From Acidovorax sp. 69 (GTDB lineage: Bacteria > Pseudomonadota > Gammaproteobacteria > Burkholderiales > Burkholderiaceae_C), in assembly GCF_002797445.1 (NCBI RefSeq), contig NZ_PGEP01000001.1:2356501-2420500 (forward strand): a DNA stretch of 64,000 nt. The letters run 5' to 3'. Of the stretch, positions 9,041 to 17,278 are shown in pieces (position 1 is the stretch's first letter; the number at the start of each line of letters is the position of its first letter). The position numbers and the translations under genes are program-made. A model generated the notes under the pieces. It searched no databases and had not been told where the DNA came from. It saw only the letters and a program-made list of their open reading frames with translations.

Positions 9041-10165
9041 ATGATTCACTGGTCGAACATTTTCAGGTTGGGCATCAAGGAGCTGTGGAGCCTGTGGCGC
9101 GACCCGGCCATGCTGTTCCTCATCGTCTACACCACCACGCTGGCGGTGTATTCGGCGGGCATGGCGCAGCCCGAGACGCTCTACCACGTGCCCATTGCCA
9201 TCGTGGACGAAGACGATTCGGCCCTGTCCCAGCGCATCGCCACCGCGTTCTATGCGCCCCAGTTCACGCGCCCGGCCATGATCAACATGCGCGAGGTGGA
9301 CCCGGGGCTGGACGCCGGCCGCTTCACGCTGGTGTTGCACATCCCCGCCCACTTCCAGCGCGAGGTGCTGGCGGGCCGGGTGCCGCAGGTGCAGCTCAAC
9401 ATCGACGCCACGCGCATGGGGCAGGCGTTTGCGGCCAACGGTGCCGTGCAGCAGATCGTGCAGCTGGAGGTGGCTGAGTTTGTACAACGCGACCGCACCG
9501 TGGCCGCCCAGCCCATCGAACTGACCGTGCGTTCGCGCTTCAACCCGGCGCTGAACCCCGCGTGGTTCGGCTCGCTCATGGAGCTGATCAACATCGTGAC
9601 CATGCTTTCCATCATCCTCACCGGTGCCGCGCTGATCCGCGAGCGCGAGCATGGCACGGTGGAGCACCTGCTGGTCATGCCTGTCACCCCCGGCGAGATC
9701 ATGCTGGCCAAGGTCTGGGCCATGGCGCTGGTGGTGCTGGTCGCCACCTGGGTGTCGCTCACGGCGGTGATTCGCTGGGCGATTGGTGTGCCCATCGAAG
9801 GCTCGGTGCCGCTGTTTCTGCTGGGGGCCACGCTGCACTTGTTTGCCACCACGTCCATGGGCATCTTCATGGCCACGGTGGCGCGCAGCATGCCGCAGTT
9901 TGGGCTGCTCATGGTGCTGGTGATGATGCCGCTGCAGATGCTGTCGGGCGGCGTCACCCCGCGCGAGAGCATGCCGCTGTGGGTGCAGTACGGCATGGCC
10001 CTGGCGCCCACCACGCACTTCACCGAACTGGCCCAGGCCATCCTCTATCGGGGCGCGGGCTGGGCGGTGGTGTGGCCGTCGCTGGTGTGGCTGCTGGGGA
10101 TTGGGGCTGTGCTATTCAGCCTGGCGCTGGCGCGGTTTCGCAAGACGATTGCACGCATGGCGTAA
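9041..10165 (+). CDS. ABC-2 type permease (YhhJ-like)
   Basis: This 374-residue membrane protein is the second permease of the exporter. It has one N-terminal membrane segment (about residues 22-42), a large extracytoplasmic domain (about 45-190), then five hydrophobic segments to the C-terminus. The DEDDSALSQRI stretch is typical of ABC-2 permeases of the YhhJ/YadH type. Two ATG codons are available, at 9035 and 9041. The GGGGG run at 9030-9034 abuts the first but is six bases from the second, so I chose 9041. With the adaptor and the ATPase-permease fusion it forms a complete tripartite inner-membrane exporter; an outer-membrane partner is not encoded nearby. Confidence 0.88.
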   Translation: MIHWSNIFRLGIKELWSLWRDPAMLFLIVYTTTLAVYSAGMAQPETLYHVPIAIVDEDDSALSQRIATAFYAPQFTRPAMINMREVDPGLDAGRFTLVLHIPAHFQREVLAGRVPQVQLNIDATRMGQAFAANGAVQQIVQLEVAEFVQRDRTVAAQPIELTVRSRFNPALNPAWFGSLMELINIVTMLSIILTGAALIREREHGTVEHLLVMPVTPGEIMLAKVWAMALVVLVATWVSLTAVIRWAIGVPIEGSVPLFLLGATLHLFATTSMGIFMATVARSMPQFGLLMVLVMMPLQMLSGGVTPRESMPLWVQYGMALAPTTHFTELAQAILYRGAGWAVVWPSLVWLLGIGAVLFSLALARFRKTIARMA

Positions 10166-10177
10166 AATGCGGGAAAT

Positions 10178-10240
10178 GCTATTGAATGTATAGCTGCTAG
10201 CGCTTGGTAGATAAGCGCTAGAGGCTAGTTTGACGTGAAA
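10178..10240 (+). repeat. Dispersed palindromic element, copy 1
   Basis: GCTATTGAATGTATAGC is followed by the hairpin AGCGCTT/AAGCGCT (10199-10219) and an AGGC trailer. It fills the space between two convergent genes and supplies the TAG stop and last codons of the cytosine-deaminase-like gene. See the finding on this family. Confidence 0.75.
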
Positions 10241-11499
10241 TTCACGCTGCCAGGCCGCCCGGGCAAGTGCAGCTCCGCCGTGGGGGCAGGCTGACTGGCC
10301 ACCCGCTGGCCGCGCCGCCATACCCCCAGGCGCGCTGCGCGCAGGCGAATGGCCTCCACGGGGTTGCGCGCATGCAGCAGCACCAAGTCGGCATGGCAGC
10401 CGGGCGCAATGCCGTAGCCCTCCAGCCCCAGCAGGCGCGCGGGGTTCACCGTCACCGCATCAAAACACTGCCGCATCGCCGTCTGGCTGGTCATCTGGCC
10501 CACGTGCAGGCCCATGTGCGCCGCCTCCAGCATGTCGGCGCTGCCGCCGCTGTACCAGGGGTCGAGCACGCAGTCGTGGCCAAACGCCACCGTCAGGCCT
10601 GCGGCCATCAGCTCGGGCACGCGGGTCATGCCCCGGCGCTTGGGGTAGGTGTCGTGGCGGCCCTGCAGCGTGATGTTGATGAGCGGGTTGGCCGCCACGC
10701 CCAGGTCGGCCTCGGCCATCAGGGGGATGAGTTTGCTCACGTAGTAGTTGTCCATGCTGTGCATGGAGGTGAGGTGCGAGCCCGTCACGCGGCCGTGCAG
10801 GCCCAGGCGCTGGGTTTCAAAGGCCAAAGTTTCCACATGGCGTGACAGCGGGTCGTCGGACTCGTCGCAGTGCATGTCCACGCGCTTGCCTCGCTCCGCG
10901 GCCAGTTCGCAGAGGATCTTCACGCTCTCGGCGCCCTGGGCCATGGTGCGCTCGAAGTGTGGGATGCCACCCACCACATCCACGCCCATGTCCAGCGCCC
11001 TCTTCAGGTTGTCGAGCCCGCCGGGCGCACGCAGCACGCCGTCTTGCGGGAAGGCCACGAGTTGCAGGTCCAGATACGGCGCCACGCGCTGTTTCACATC
11101 CAGCAGGGCCTGCACCGGCAGAAGGCTCGGGTGGCTGGTGTCAACGTGCGAACGGATCGCCAGCAGCCCGCGTGCCACAGCCATGTCGCAGTACCGCAGG
11201 GCGCGCTCTACGATGGCGTCGTGCGTCAGCGTGGGCTTGAGTTCGCCCCACAGCGCAATGCCTTCGAGCAGGGTGCCGCTTTCGTTCACGCGCGGCTGGC
11301 CGTAGCTCAGGGTCGAATCCATGTGGAAATGCGCGTCCACAAACGGGGGGCTGACCAGCAGGCCGCCCGCGTCCAAGGTTTCGTGCGCGGGGGCTTGCAG
11401 GCCCTCGGTCACTTCGGCAATGCGGCCGTCTTGCACGGCAATCGACATGTTCTGGCGACCGTCGGGCAGGGTGGCGTGGGTGATGAGCAGGTCAAGCAT
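10225..11499 (-). CDS. codA: Cytosine deaminase-like amidohydrolase
   Basis: It is predicted to deaminate cytosine (or a related cyclic amidine) to uracil in the cytoplasm. The 424 residues match CodA: metal ligands HFH in VDAHFHMDST, then SHVDTSH, HCDES and a FGHDCVLDPWY motif near the end, within a TIM-barrel amidohydrolase fold. I chose MLDLLITHATLPDG at 11499; 13 more in-frame codons upstream are unlikely. The region also encodes upp and a nucleoside importer, so it fits pyrimidine salvage. The C-terminal residues and stop codon come from a dispersed palindromic element. Exact substrate is not proven. Confidence 0.85.
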   Translation of the reverse strand: MLDLLITHATLPDGRQNMSIAVQDGRIAEVTEGLQAPAHETLDAGGLLVSPPFVDAHFHMDSTLSYGQPRVNESGTLLEGIALWGELKPTLTHDAIVERALRYCDMAVARGLLAIRSHVDTSHPSLLPVQALLDVKQRVAPYLDLQLVAFPQDGVLRAPGGLDNLKRALDMGVDVVGGIPHFERTMAQGAESVKILCELAAERGKRVDMHCDESDDPLSRHVETLAFETQRLGLHGRVTGSHLTSMHSMDNYYVSKLIPLMAEADLGVAANPLINITLQGRHDTYPKRRGMTRVPELMAAGLTVAFGHDCVLDPWYSGGSADMLEAAHMGLHVGQMTSQTAMRQCFDAVTVNPARLLGLEGYGIAPGCHADLVLLHARNPVEAIRLRAARLGVWRRGQRVASQPAPTAELHLPGRPGSVNFTSN

Positions 11500-11628
11500 G
11501 GGGTGGGCAGTTCGTATCGGGGTGTCGGGTTTTTTCAAGACCTGGGCAGGTTCTGTCCCTAAGCTCTGTGTCTTGTTTTGCGCATCAACGTGTCAGCGCA
11601 TCCATTCATTCTTACAAAGGCAGTTTTC

Positions 11629-12021
11629 ATGCAATTTGGCTACACGATTCTCTACGTCGAAGACGTCCCCAAAACCATCGCTTTCTACGAAGCCGCCTTT
11701 GGTTTTGTGCGCCGCTTCGTGCATGAGGCAGGCGACTTCGGCGAGCTGGAGACCGGTGCTACGGCGCTGGCTTTCTCGTCGCTGCGGTTGATGGCCGAGC
11801 TGGGCAAAAACCCGACGCGCGCGTCGGCCGATGCGCCCAGTTTCGAGATTGCTTTCACCACCGCCGACGTGGCCGCCGCCGTGCAACGCGCGGTGGACGC
11901 CGGTGCCCGGTTGGTGCAGGCGCCCGAGCAAATGTCCTGGGGCCAGACTGTGGCGTATGTGGCGGATATCAACGGTGCGCTGGTGGAGCTGTGCACGCCC
12001 ATGGGTGCCGCCGTTGCCTGA
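11629..12021 (+). CDS. VOC-family (glyoxalase-fold) protein
   Basis: This 130-residue single-domain protein has two beta-alpha-beta-beta-beta modules. It begins MQFGYTILYVEDVPKTIAFYEAAFGF, the standard start of VOC proteins, and ends with the DINGALVELCTP strand. The second half has the paired metal-ligand-like Glu but the usual first His is not evident, so I cannot say whether it is an enzyme or a ligand-binding (bleomycin-resistance type) protein. The ATG at 11629 has AAAGG eight bases upstream. It runs divergently from the deaminase gene and convergently to the secreted protein gene. Confidence 0.85.
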   Translation: MQFGYTILYVEDVPKTIAFYEAAFGFVRRFVHEAGDFGELETGATALAFSSLRLMAELGKNPTRASADAPSFEIAFTTADVAAAVQRAVDAGARLVQAPEQMSWGQTVAYVADINGALVELCTPMGAAVA

Positions 12022-12038
12022 GTGACGGGGCCCGCGCA

Positions 12039-12509
12039 TCAGCGCCTCTGACGGGTGCGAAAGCGCACCTCGCCCGGTTTGTGCCCTGCGTCGATGGTGA
12101 TGCGAAACACGCTGTTGTCATGGCCCGACTGCGCCCGCGCGGTCCAGCGGATGCCGTTGCGCGTGGGCTGGCAGTTCATCTGGCTCAGGGTGATTTCAGC
12201 GTGGTCGTTGTTGATGGCCTCAAAACTCTGGGTGTGCACTTCCCTCGCGCTGTCGTTGCCATCACGCACGATCCACTGCAGGTACACGAACGATTGCCCA
12301 TACCGCGTGGCGTGCACGATGCGGTACACGCCGCGGCCTTCGCTCGGCGGCTGCACGGGCCATTCGCCGCAGATTTTGATCCAGTCCACATCCGGGGCGG
12401 TGGCAAACGATTCAAAGGGAACGTCCATGCCCAGCGCATGGGCCTGGCCTGCGCAGGCCAGCAGTGCAGCCGCCAGCCAGCGGGCGACCAGGTGAGGCAC
12501 CGACCTCAT
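12039..12509 (-). CDS. Secreted protein of unknown function, last gene of the nucleoside-uptake operon
   Basis: This 156-residue protein starts with a Sec signal peptide (MRSVPHLVARWLAAALLACA, cleavage likely after AHA near residue 25). The mature part is predicted beta-rich, with two cysteines (KICGEW and MNCQP) that could pair. I do not recognise a family. The ATG at 12509 overlaps the permease stop (ATGA), so it belongs to the nup operon and may act in the periplasm with the importer. A longer in-frame start inside the permease gene is not credible. Confidence 0.75.
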   Translation of the reverse strand: MRSVPHLVARWLAAALLACAGQAHALGMDVPFESFATAPDVDWIKICGEWPVQPPSEGRGVYRIVHATRYGQSFVYLQWIVRDGNDSAREVHTQSFEAINNDHAEITLSQMNCQPTRNGIRWTARAQSGHDNSVFRITIDAGHKPGEVRFRTRQRR

Positions 12510-13429
12510 CGCTCCCCCTTGCGATACGGTTTCATCAGCGCCTGTGGATACGCCGCCTTGCGCGCCACCAGCACCAGCGCCAGGATAGACAGCAGGTAGG
12601 GCAGCATCAAATACACTTGGTAGGGCAACCACGCATCGCCCGCCTGCTGCAGCCGCAACTGCAGCGCATCGAAGAACGCAAACAGCAGCGCACCCAGCAG
12701 CGCCTTGCCCGGCCGCCACGATGCAAACACCACCAGCGCCACGCAGATCCAGCCGCGCCCGTTCACCATGTTGAAGAAGAACGCGTTGAACGCCGACAGC
12801 GTGAGAAACGATCCCGCCACCCCCATCAGCGCCGAGCCCGCGACGATGGCGCCGGTGCGCGTGGCTGCCACCGAGATGCCCTGGCCCTCGGCCGCCTGCG
12901 GGTTCTCACCCACCATGCGCACCGCCAGGCCCAGAGGTGTGCGCAGCAGTACCCAGGCCAGCAGCGGCACCAGCAGCAAGGCCAGCAGTGTGAGCGGGGT
13001 TTGCGCAGAGAGGATAGGAATGGGCAGCCAGTCCATCGCCGCAAACGGCTCAATGGTGGGCGGCGTGTTGACCTTCGGAAAGCTCACGCGGTAGCCGTAG
13101 TAGCTGAGCGCCGTGGCCAGCAGCGTGATGCCCAGGCCCGACACATGCTGCGACAGCGCCAGCCCCACAGTAAGCCAGGCGTGCAGCAGCCCAAACACTG
13201 CACCAGCCAGCGCTGCCACCAGCACCCCCGTCCACAGCCCGTAGCCTGCATACACCGCCAGCCAGCCGGTGAAGGCACCCGCCACCATGATCCCTTCAAT
13301 GCCCAGGTTGAGCACGCCTGCGCGCTCGCACAGCAAAACCCCTAGCGTGCCCAGGATGAGCGGCGTCGCCACGCGCAGGGTGGCGATCCAGAAAGCGGGG
13401 TTGGCCAGGATGTCGAGCAACTCGGTCAT
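12506..13429 (-). CDS. Nucleoside ABC importer permease (NupQ-like)
   Basis: This is a 307-residue inner-membrane permease of the BmpA/Nup type (BPD_transp_2). It has eight or more hydrophobic segments and the family motifs CERAGVLNLGIEG near residue 34 and VGENPQAAEGQGI near 188. It pairs with the permease gene upstream, the two-domain ATPase and the BmpA-type binding protein. The start MTELLDILANPAFW at 13429 is the conserved one; 24 upstream in-frame codons run into a palindromic element. Confidence 0.9.
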   Translation of the reverse strand: MTELLDILANPAFWIATLRVATPLILGTLGVLLCERAGVLNLGIEGIMVAGAFTGWLAVYAGYGLWTGVLVAALAGAVFGLLHAWLTVGLALSQHVSGLGITLLATALSYYGYRVSFPKVNTPPTIEPFAAMDWLPIPILSAQTPLTLLALLLVPLLAWVLLRTPLGLAVRMVGENPQAAEGQGISVAATRTGAIVAGSALMGVAGSFLTLSAFNAFFFNMVNGRGWICVALVVFASWRPGKALLGALLFAFFDALQLRLQQAGDAWLPYQVYLMLPYLLSILALVLVARKAAYPQALMKPYRKGER

Positions 13430-13457
13430 GTACCCGCCTCGATCTGAGTTACTTCTT

Positions 13458-13515
13458 TTTTGATAGCGGGTGGTGCTTGATAAATAAGCGCCAAAGGCCA
13501 ATTTTGCTTGAAATG
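13458..13515 (+). repeat. Dispersed palindromic element, copy 2
   Basis: TGATAGC, then a hairpin GGTGCTT/AAGCGCC, an AGGCC trailer and an AATTTTG end. It fills most of the 114-bp gap between the two permease genes, so it is carried in the polycistronic message. Confidence 0.7.
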
Positions 13516-13543
13516 TGGGTGCACGTGCTTGTTCATGGCGCCC

Positions 13544-14605
13544 TCACTTCCAGCGCACGCGGTACTGCGTCAGCAAGCCTGCCACCAGCACCGCAATCAG
13601 CGAAGTCGCCACGATCACATCGGCAATGTAGGTGGGCACGCCCACCGCGCGGCTCATGCTGTCCGCCCCCACCAGCACACCCGCTACAAAGGTGCCTGCC
13701 GCAATCACGCCCAGCGGGTGCAGCCCGGCCAGCATGGCAATCACGATGCCGCTGTAGCCATAGCCGGGCGACATGTCGAGCGTCACATAGCTGGTGCGGC
13801 CCGCCACCTCAATGGCACCGGCCAGCCCCGCCAGCCCGCCCGAGAGCAGCGCCACCAGCACGACAGTGCGCGTGATGGGCACGCCCGCAAACGCCGCAGC
13901 CCGCGCATTGGCCCCGGCGGCGCGGATATCAAAACCCGGCACCGTGCGTGCCAGCAGCGCCCACAACATCACGGCCAAAGAGACAGCCCACAGCAGCCCG
14001 GTGTGCAGCCGCGTCTGCGGCACCAGCTTGGACAACTCCATATCGCCTTGCAGCGCCACGCTCTGCGGCCAGCCCATGGAGAGCGGGTCTTTCATCGGCC
14101 CGTCGAGCAGGGCCGACACCAGCAGCAGCATGATGAAGTTGAGCAGCAGCGTGGTCACCACCTCGTCCACCCCCAGCCGCGCCTTCATCAGCGCCGGGCC
14201 CAGCAGCAGTGCCGCCCCGGCGAGGACTGCCGCCAACATCATGAGCGGGAAGAGCACGTAAGGCGACCACTCCAGCCCAGTGCCACCATGCATGCCGCCC
14301 ACGGCCACGGCGGCCAGCGCCCCGGCGTAGAGCTGCCCTTCAGCCCCGATGTTGAACAGCCGGGCACGAAACGCCACGGCAGCCGCCAGCCCGGTCAGGA
14401 TCAGCGGCGTGGCGCGGGTCAACGTTTCGGTCAGCGCAAACACGGAGCCGAACGCGCCTTGCAGCAGCAGCGCATAGGTCTGGCCCACGGGCGCGCCTGC
14501 CCACAGCACCAGCAGGCCGCTGATGAGCAGCGTGAACACCACAGCGCCCACCGGTGCCAGCACATAGGCGGCGGGGGAGGTGTGGTTGCGTTTTTCGAGT
14601 CTCAT
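13544..14605 (-). CDS. Nucleoside ABC importer permease (NupP-like)
   Basis: This 353-residue polytopic permease is the heterodimer partner of the NupQ-like protein. Family motifs include FNIGAEGQLYAGAL near residue 84, LGVDEVVTTLLLNF near 149 and RAAGANARAAAFAGV near 245. The first hydrophobic helix follows the basic MRLEKRNHTSP start, which is the start I chose at 14605. The ATPase gene ends 26 bases upstream. Confidence 0.9.
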   Translation of the reverse strand: MRLEKRNHTSPAAYVLAPVGAVVFTLLISGLLVLWAGAPVGQTYALLLQGAFGSVFALTETLTRATPLILTGLAAAVAFRARLFNIGAEGQLYAGALAAVAVGGMHGGTGLEWSPYVLFPLMMLAAVLAGAALLLGPALMKARLGVDEVVTTLLLNFIMLLLVSALLDGPMKDPLSMGWPQSVALQGDMELSKLVPQTRLHTGLLWAVSLAVMLWALLARTVPGFDIRAAGANARAAAFAGVPITRTVVLVALLSGGLAGLAGAIEVAGRTSYVTLDMSPGYGYSGIVIAMLAGLHPLGVIAAGTFVAGVLVGADSMSRAVGVPTYIADVIVATSLIAVLVAGLLTQYRVRWK

Positions 14606-14631
14606 GTTGGGTATTGTTCTTGTGTGTTCGG

Positions 14632-16188
14632 TCAGTGCGCGGCACCCGCCATCGCCAGCCCGATCGCCTCGCGCGTCCAAGCATCCACAGGCCGCGCGTC
14701 GCTCAGTTTTCCGTCATGCATCACCGCCACACGGTCGCCAAGGGCCAGCACCTCGTCCAGGTCGTCGGAGATGAGCAGCACCGCCGCGCCGGCGTCGCGG
14801 GCGTTGATGAGTTGCTGCTGCACAAACATCACGGCGCCAATGTCCAGCCCCCAGGTGGGCTGGTGGGCGACGATGAGCTGGGGTGCCGCAGCGGTGTGGC
14901 CTGCCGCGTCCTGCGGTGGCATCAGCGCCCGACCCAAAATGAGTTTCTGCATGTTGCCCCCTGACAGCGACCGGGCAGGGGCATCGGGCCCGCCGCCGCG
15001 CACATCGAAGGTTTGGGCCACCCTCTGGGCATGCTGGCGGGCTGCGCCGCGTTTGACCCAGAGGGCCTTGAACCATGGGTGCGCGAACCAGTGGCTGCGC
15101 AGGCGCTCAGAAACAGCGTTTTCCCACACCGGCAAATCGCCCACTACGCCCACGGCGTGGCGGTCTTCGGGGATGCGGGCCACGCCCTGGCTGACCAGCC
15201 ACGCGGGCCGGGCTTGCAGCGGTGCGCCGCGCAGCGTGACCTGGCCGGTGGTGGCGCTGCGCACGCCGGACAGCACATCGGCCAGTGCCACCTGGCCGTT
15301 GCCGCTCACACCGGCAATGGCCACGATCTCGCCCGCGCGCAAGGTGAGGGATACATCGTTCAACCGGTCTCGCCCCGGGGGGGATGTGCTGACGTTGGTC
15401 AGGGTGCAGATGGGATCGCCCACGTTCTGTGCCGGGCGGCGCTCTGCGGCCTCAATCGCGTGGCCCACCATCCATTGCGCCAGCTGCCCCTGCGTGGTGC
15501 CCTGCGCGGGGGCCTCCGCCACCAGTTGGCCCTGGCGCAGCACGGCCACGCGGTGCGAGACGCGCAGCACCTCGCCCAGTTTGTGGCTGATGAAGATGAT
15601 GGACAGGCCCTGCGCCACCATCTGCGCCAGGGTGTCGAACAAGGCCTCGCTCTCCTGCGGGGTGAGCACGGCGGTGGGCTCGTCCAGGATGAGGATGCGG
15701 GCGCCCCGGTAGAGCGCTTTGAGGATCTCGACCCGCTGGCGCTCACCCACCGAGAGGCTGCCGACCTTCGCATCGGGGCTGACCGGCAGGCCAAACTGCT
15801 GCGACACGGCCAGCAGCTTGGCACGCGCCTCGCTGCGGCGAGAGAAGGGTTGCCACAGCGGTTCGGTGCCCAGCAGCACGTTGTCCAGCACGGTGAGGTT
15901 GTCTGCCAGCGTGAAGTGCTGGTGCACCATGCCGATGCCCGCCGCCAGCGCCGCGCGCGGCTGGCCAGGCGGCAGGGGCTGGCCAAAGACTTCAATGCTG
16001 CCTTCGTCTGCCACGTAATGGCCGAACAGGATGGACATCAGCGTGGACTTGCCCGCGCCGTTCTCGCCCAGCAGCGCCAGCACCTCGCCACGTGCCAGAG
16101 TCAGGCTGATGCCAGCGTTGGCCACCAACTTGCCAAAACGCTTGGTAATGCCCGACAGGCGAAGAACGGGGGCAGCAGCTTCTGTCAT
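14632..16188 (-). CDS. Nucleoside ABC importer ATPase, duplicated domains (NupO-like)
   Basis: This 518-residue cytoplasmic ATPase has two fused nucleotide-binding domains, the arrangement found in sugar and nucleoside importers. The N-terminal domain has Walker A GENGAGKST near residue 39, signature LSVGERQR near 148 and Walker B ILILDEPTAVLTP near 168. The C-terminal domain has a degenerate loop GVSGNGQV in place of Walker A, as usual for this group, signature LSGGNMQK and a LIVAHQPTWGLDIGA Walker B. The gene starts directly after the stop of the lipoprotein gene (no gap), so expression is coupled. Confidence 0.92.
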   Translation of the reverse strand: MTEAAAPVLRLSGITKRFGKLVANAGISLTLARGEVLALLGENGAGKSTLMSILFGHYVADEGSIEVFGQPLPPGQPRAALAAGIGMVHQHFTLADNLTVLDNVLLGTEPLWQPFSRRSEARAKLLAVSQQFGLPVSPDAKVGSLSVGERQRVEILKALYRGARILILDEPTAVLTPQESEALFDTLAQMVAQGLSIIFISHKLGEVLRVSHRVAVLRQGQLVAEAPAQGTTQGQLAQWMVGHAIEAAERRPAQNVGDPICTLTNVSTSPPGRDRLNDVSLTLRAGEIVAIAGVSGNGQVALADVLSGVRSATTGQVTLRGAPLQARPAWLVSQGVARIPEDRHAVGVVGDLPVWENAVSERLRSHWFAHPWFKALWVKRGAARQHAQRVAQTFDVRGGGPDAPARSLSGGNMQKLILGRALMPPQDAAGHTAAAPQLIVAHQPTWGLDIGAVMFVQQQLINARDAGAAVLLISDDLDEVLALGDRVAVMHDGKLSDARPVDAWTREAIGLAMAGAAH

Positions 16189-17133
16189 TTATTTCCAGCT
16201 CGCCAAGAAGGCTTGCAGCACCTTGGCCGAGTTGGCCGCTGCCAGGCCCATGAAGGTGCCCATTTCGTTCTCGCCGTCGCCGCCACCGGCCAGGTCGCTC
16301 AGCGAGCGAAAGGCGATGTACGGCACGCCGTTGCTGTGCGCCACCATGGCAGTGGCGGCGGTTTCCATGTCGAGCACGTTGGCCTCGAAAGTTTTGAATG
16401 CGTATTCGCGGAAGGCCTTGTTGTCTACAAACGCCTGGCCAGACACGCCGCTGCCGCCCACCACCAGTTGTGGGCGCTGCTTCAGGCAGGTGGCGGCCAG
16501 GCAATGCTCCAGGCCCACGTTCTGCAGGCTGCGGGCGGTGGCCAGCATCTTCGGGTCGGCCTCGAACCAGAACTTCTTGTTGAGCTGGGGGTTGGCGGCA
16601 GACCGCACCTCCACGGGGCGTGGGTGCATCATGCCGAAGGCGGACATGGTCAGCTCGCTTTTCATCCAGACGGGGGCGCTGTACTGGCCGGGCGTGTCTT
16701 CACGCGCCATCAGCCATTCCATGTACTGGCCCCACTGCGCGGGCACGGTCACGTCGCCAATGTGCAGGCGGAGGTTCACGCCGCCGGCAATGCCGCTGAA
16801 AACAATGTGGCTCACATTGAACCGGTCCAGCACCAGCTGGGTGTTCATGGCCGCGTTGGTCATGCTGATGCCCGACAGGAAGACGACGACAGGCTTGCCT
16901 TCGAGCGTGCCCGTGGTGAAGTCCACACCGTTGACGCTGTGTTTGACGGGCTGTTGCACTTTGGGCAGCAGCACCGTCAGCTCGGGCGCAAAGGCGGAGA
17001 TGACGGCGATGCGGGGTGTGTCATCCAGCCGCACAGCAGTCTTGCTAGGCGCGGGCGGGGGCGGGGGCGCAGCGCAGCCTGCCACCACGGCGGCCAGGGC
17101 CATGGCGCCCAGCAGGCGGGTGTACCGGGTCAT
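16189..17133 (-). CDS. Lipoprotein of the nucleoside phosphorylase / MTA-SAH nucleosidase superfamily
   Basis: This 314-residue protein joins a bacterial lipoprotein signal (MTRYTRLLGAMALAAVVAGC, lipobox VAGC at residues 17-20) and a proline-rich linker to a PNP_UDP_1 fold. The fold shows FSGIAGGVN, a conserved glycine loop near residue 112, and VLDMETAATAMVA near 263, which matches the nucleoside-binding Met-Glu motif of the superfamily. The residue after Cys is Ala, suggesting outer-membrane anchoring. It lies between bmpA and the importer ATPase, so it could cleave nucleosides in the periplasm before uptake of base or sugar. Substrate and cleavage mode (phosphorolysis or hydrolysis) are not determined. 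Two longer in-frame starts are possible but spoil the signal. Confidence 0.85.
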   Translation of the reverse strand: MTRYTRLLGAMALAAVVAGCAAPPPPPAPSKTAVRLDDTPRIAVISAFAPELTVLLPKVQQPVKHSVNGVDFTTGTLEGKPVVVFLSGISMTNAAMNTQLVLDRFNVSHIVFSGIAGGVNLRLHIGDVTVPAQWGQYMEWLMAREDTPGQYSAPVWMKSELTMSAFGMMHPRPVEVRSAANPQLNKKFWFEADPKMLATARSLQNVGLEHCLAATCLKQRPQLVVGGSGVSGQAFVDNKAFREYAFKTFEANVLDMETAATAMVAHSNGVPYIAFRSLSDLAGGGDGENEMGTFMGLAAANSAKVLQAFLASWK

Positions 17134-17196
17134 CCGTGAAGGCTGGGGTTGGCAGGTTGTAAGCATGCGGCGGCGCTTTGAGAAGGAAACAGAGAA

Positions 17197-17239
17197 CAGG
17201 AAAAACAAACAGGCCACCGCGTTGTAGAGGTGGCCTGTT
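17197..17239 (-). terminator. Intrinsic terminator after bmpA
   Basis: AACAGGCCACC (17208-17218) pairs with GGTGGCCTGTT (17229-17239), an 11-bp perfect stem. On the minus strand it is followed by TTTGTTTTTCC. It lies between bmpA and the downstream operon genes and would make the binding protein more abundant than the membrane parts. Confidence 0.75.
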
Positions 17240-17278
17240 CGCAAGAAGAAAGCGGGCGGGGGCCCGCCACACCCAGTG

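Noticed and set aside
13508..15712. Very long plus-strand frame (about 734 codons) opposite the nucleoside permease and ATPase genes
   Set aside because: It is antisense to well-recognised genes. The predicted peptide is rich in His, Arg and Gln with no motif, the usual result of GC-rich codon bias on the opposite strand.
15013..17139. Plus-strand frame of about 708 codons opposite the importer ATPase and lipoprotein genes
   Set aside because: Same reason: antisense shadow of real genes, no family motif and no ribosome binding site.
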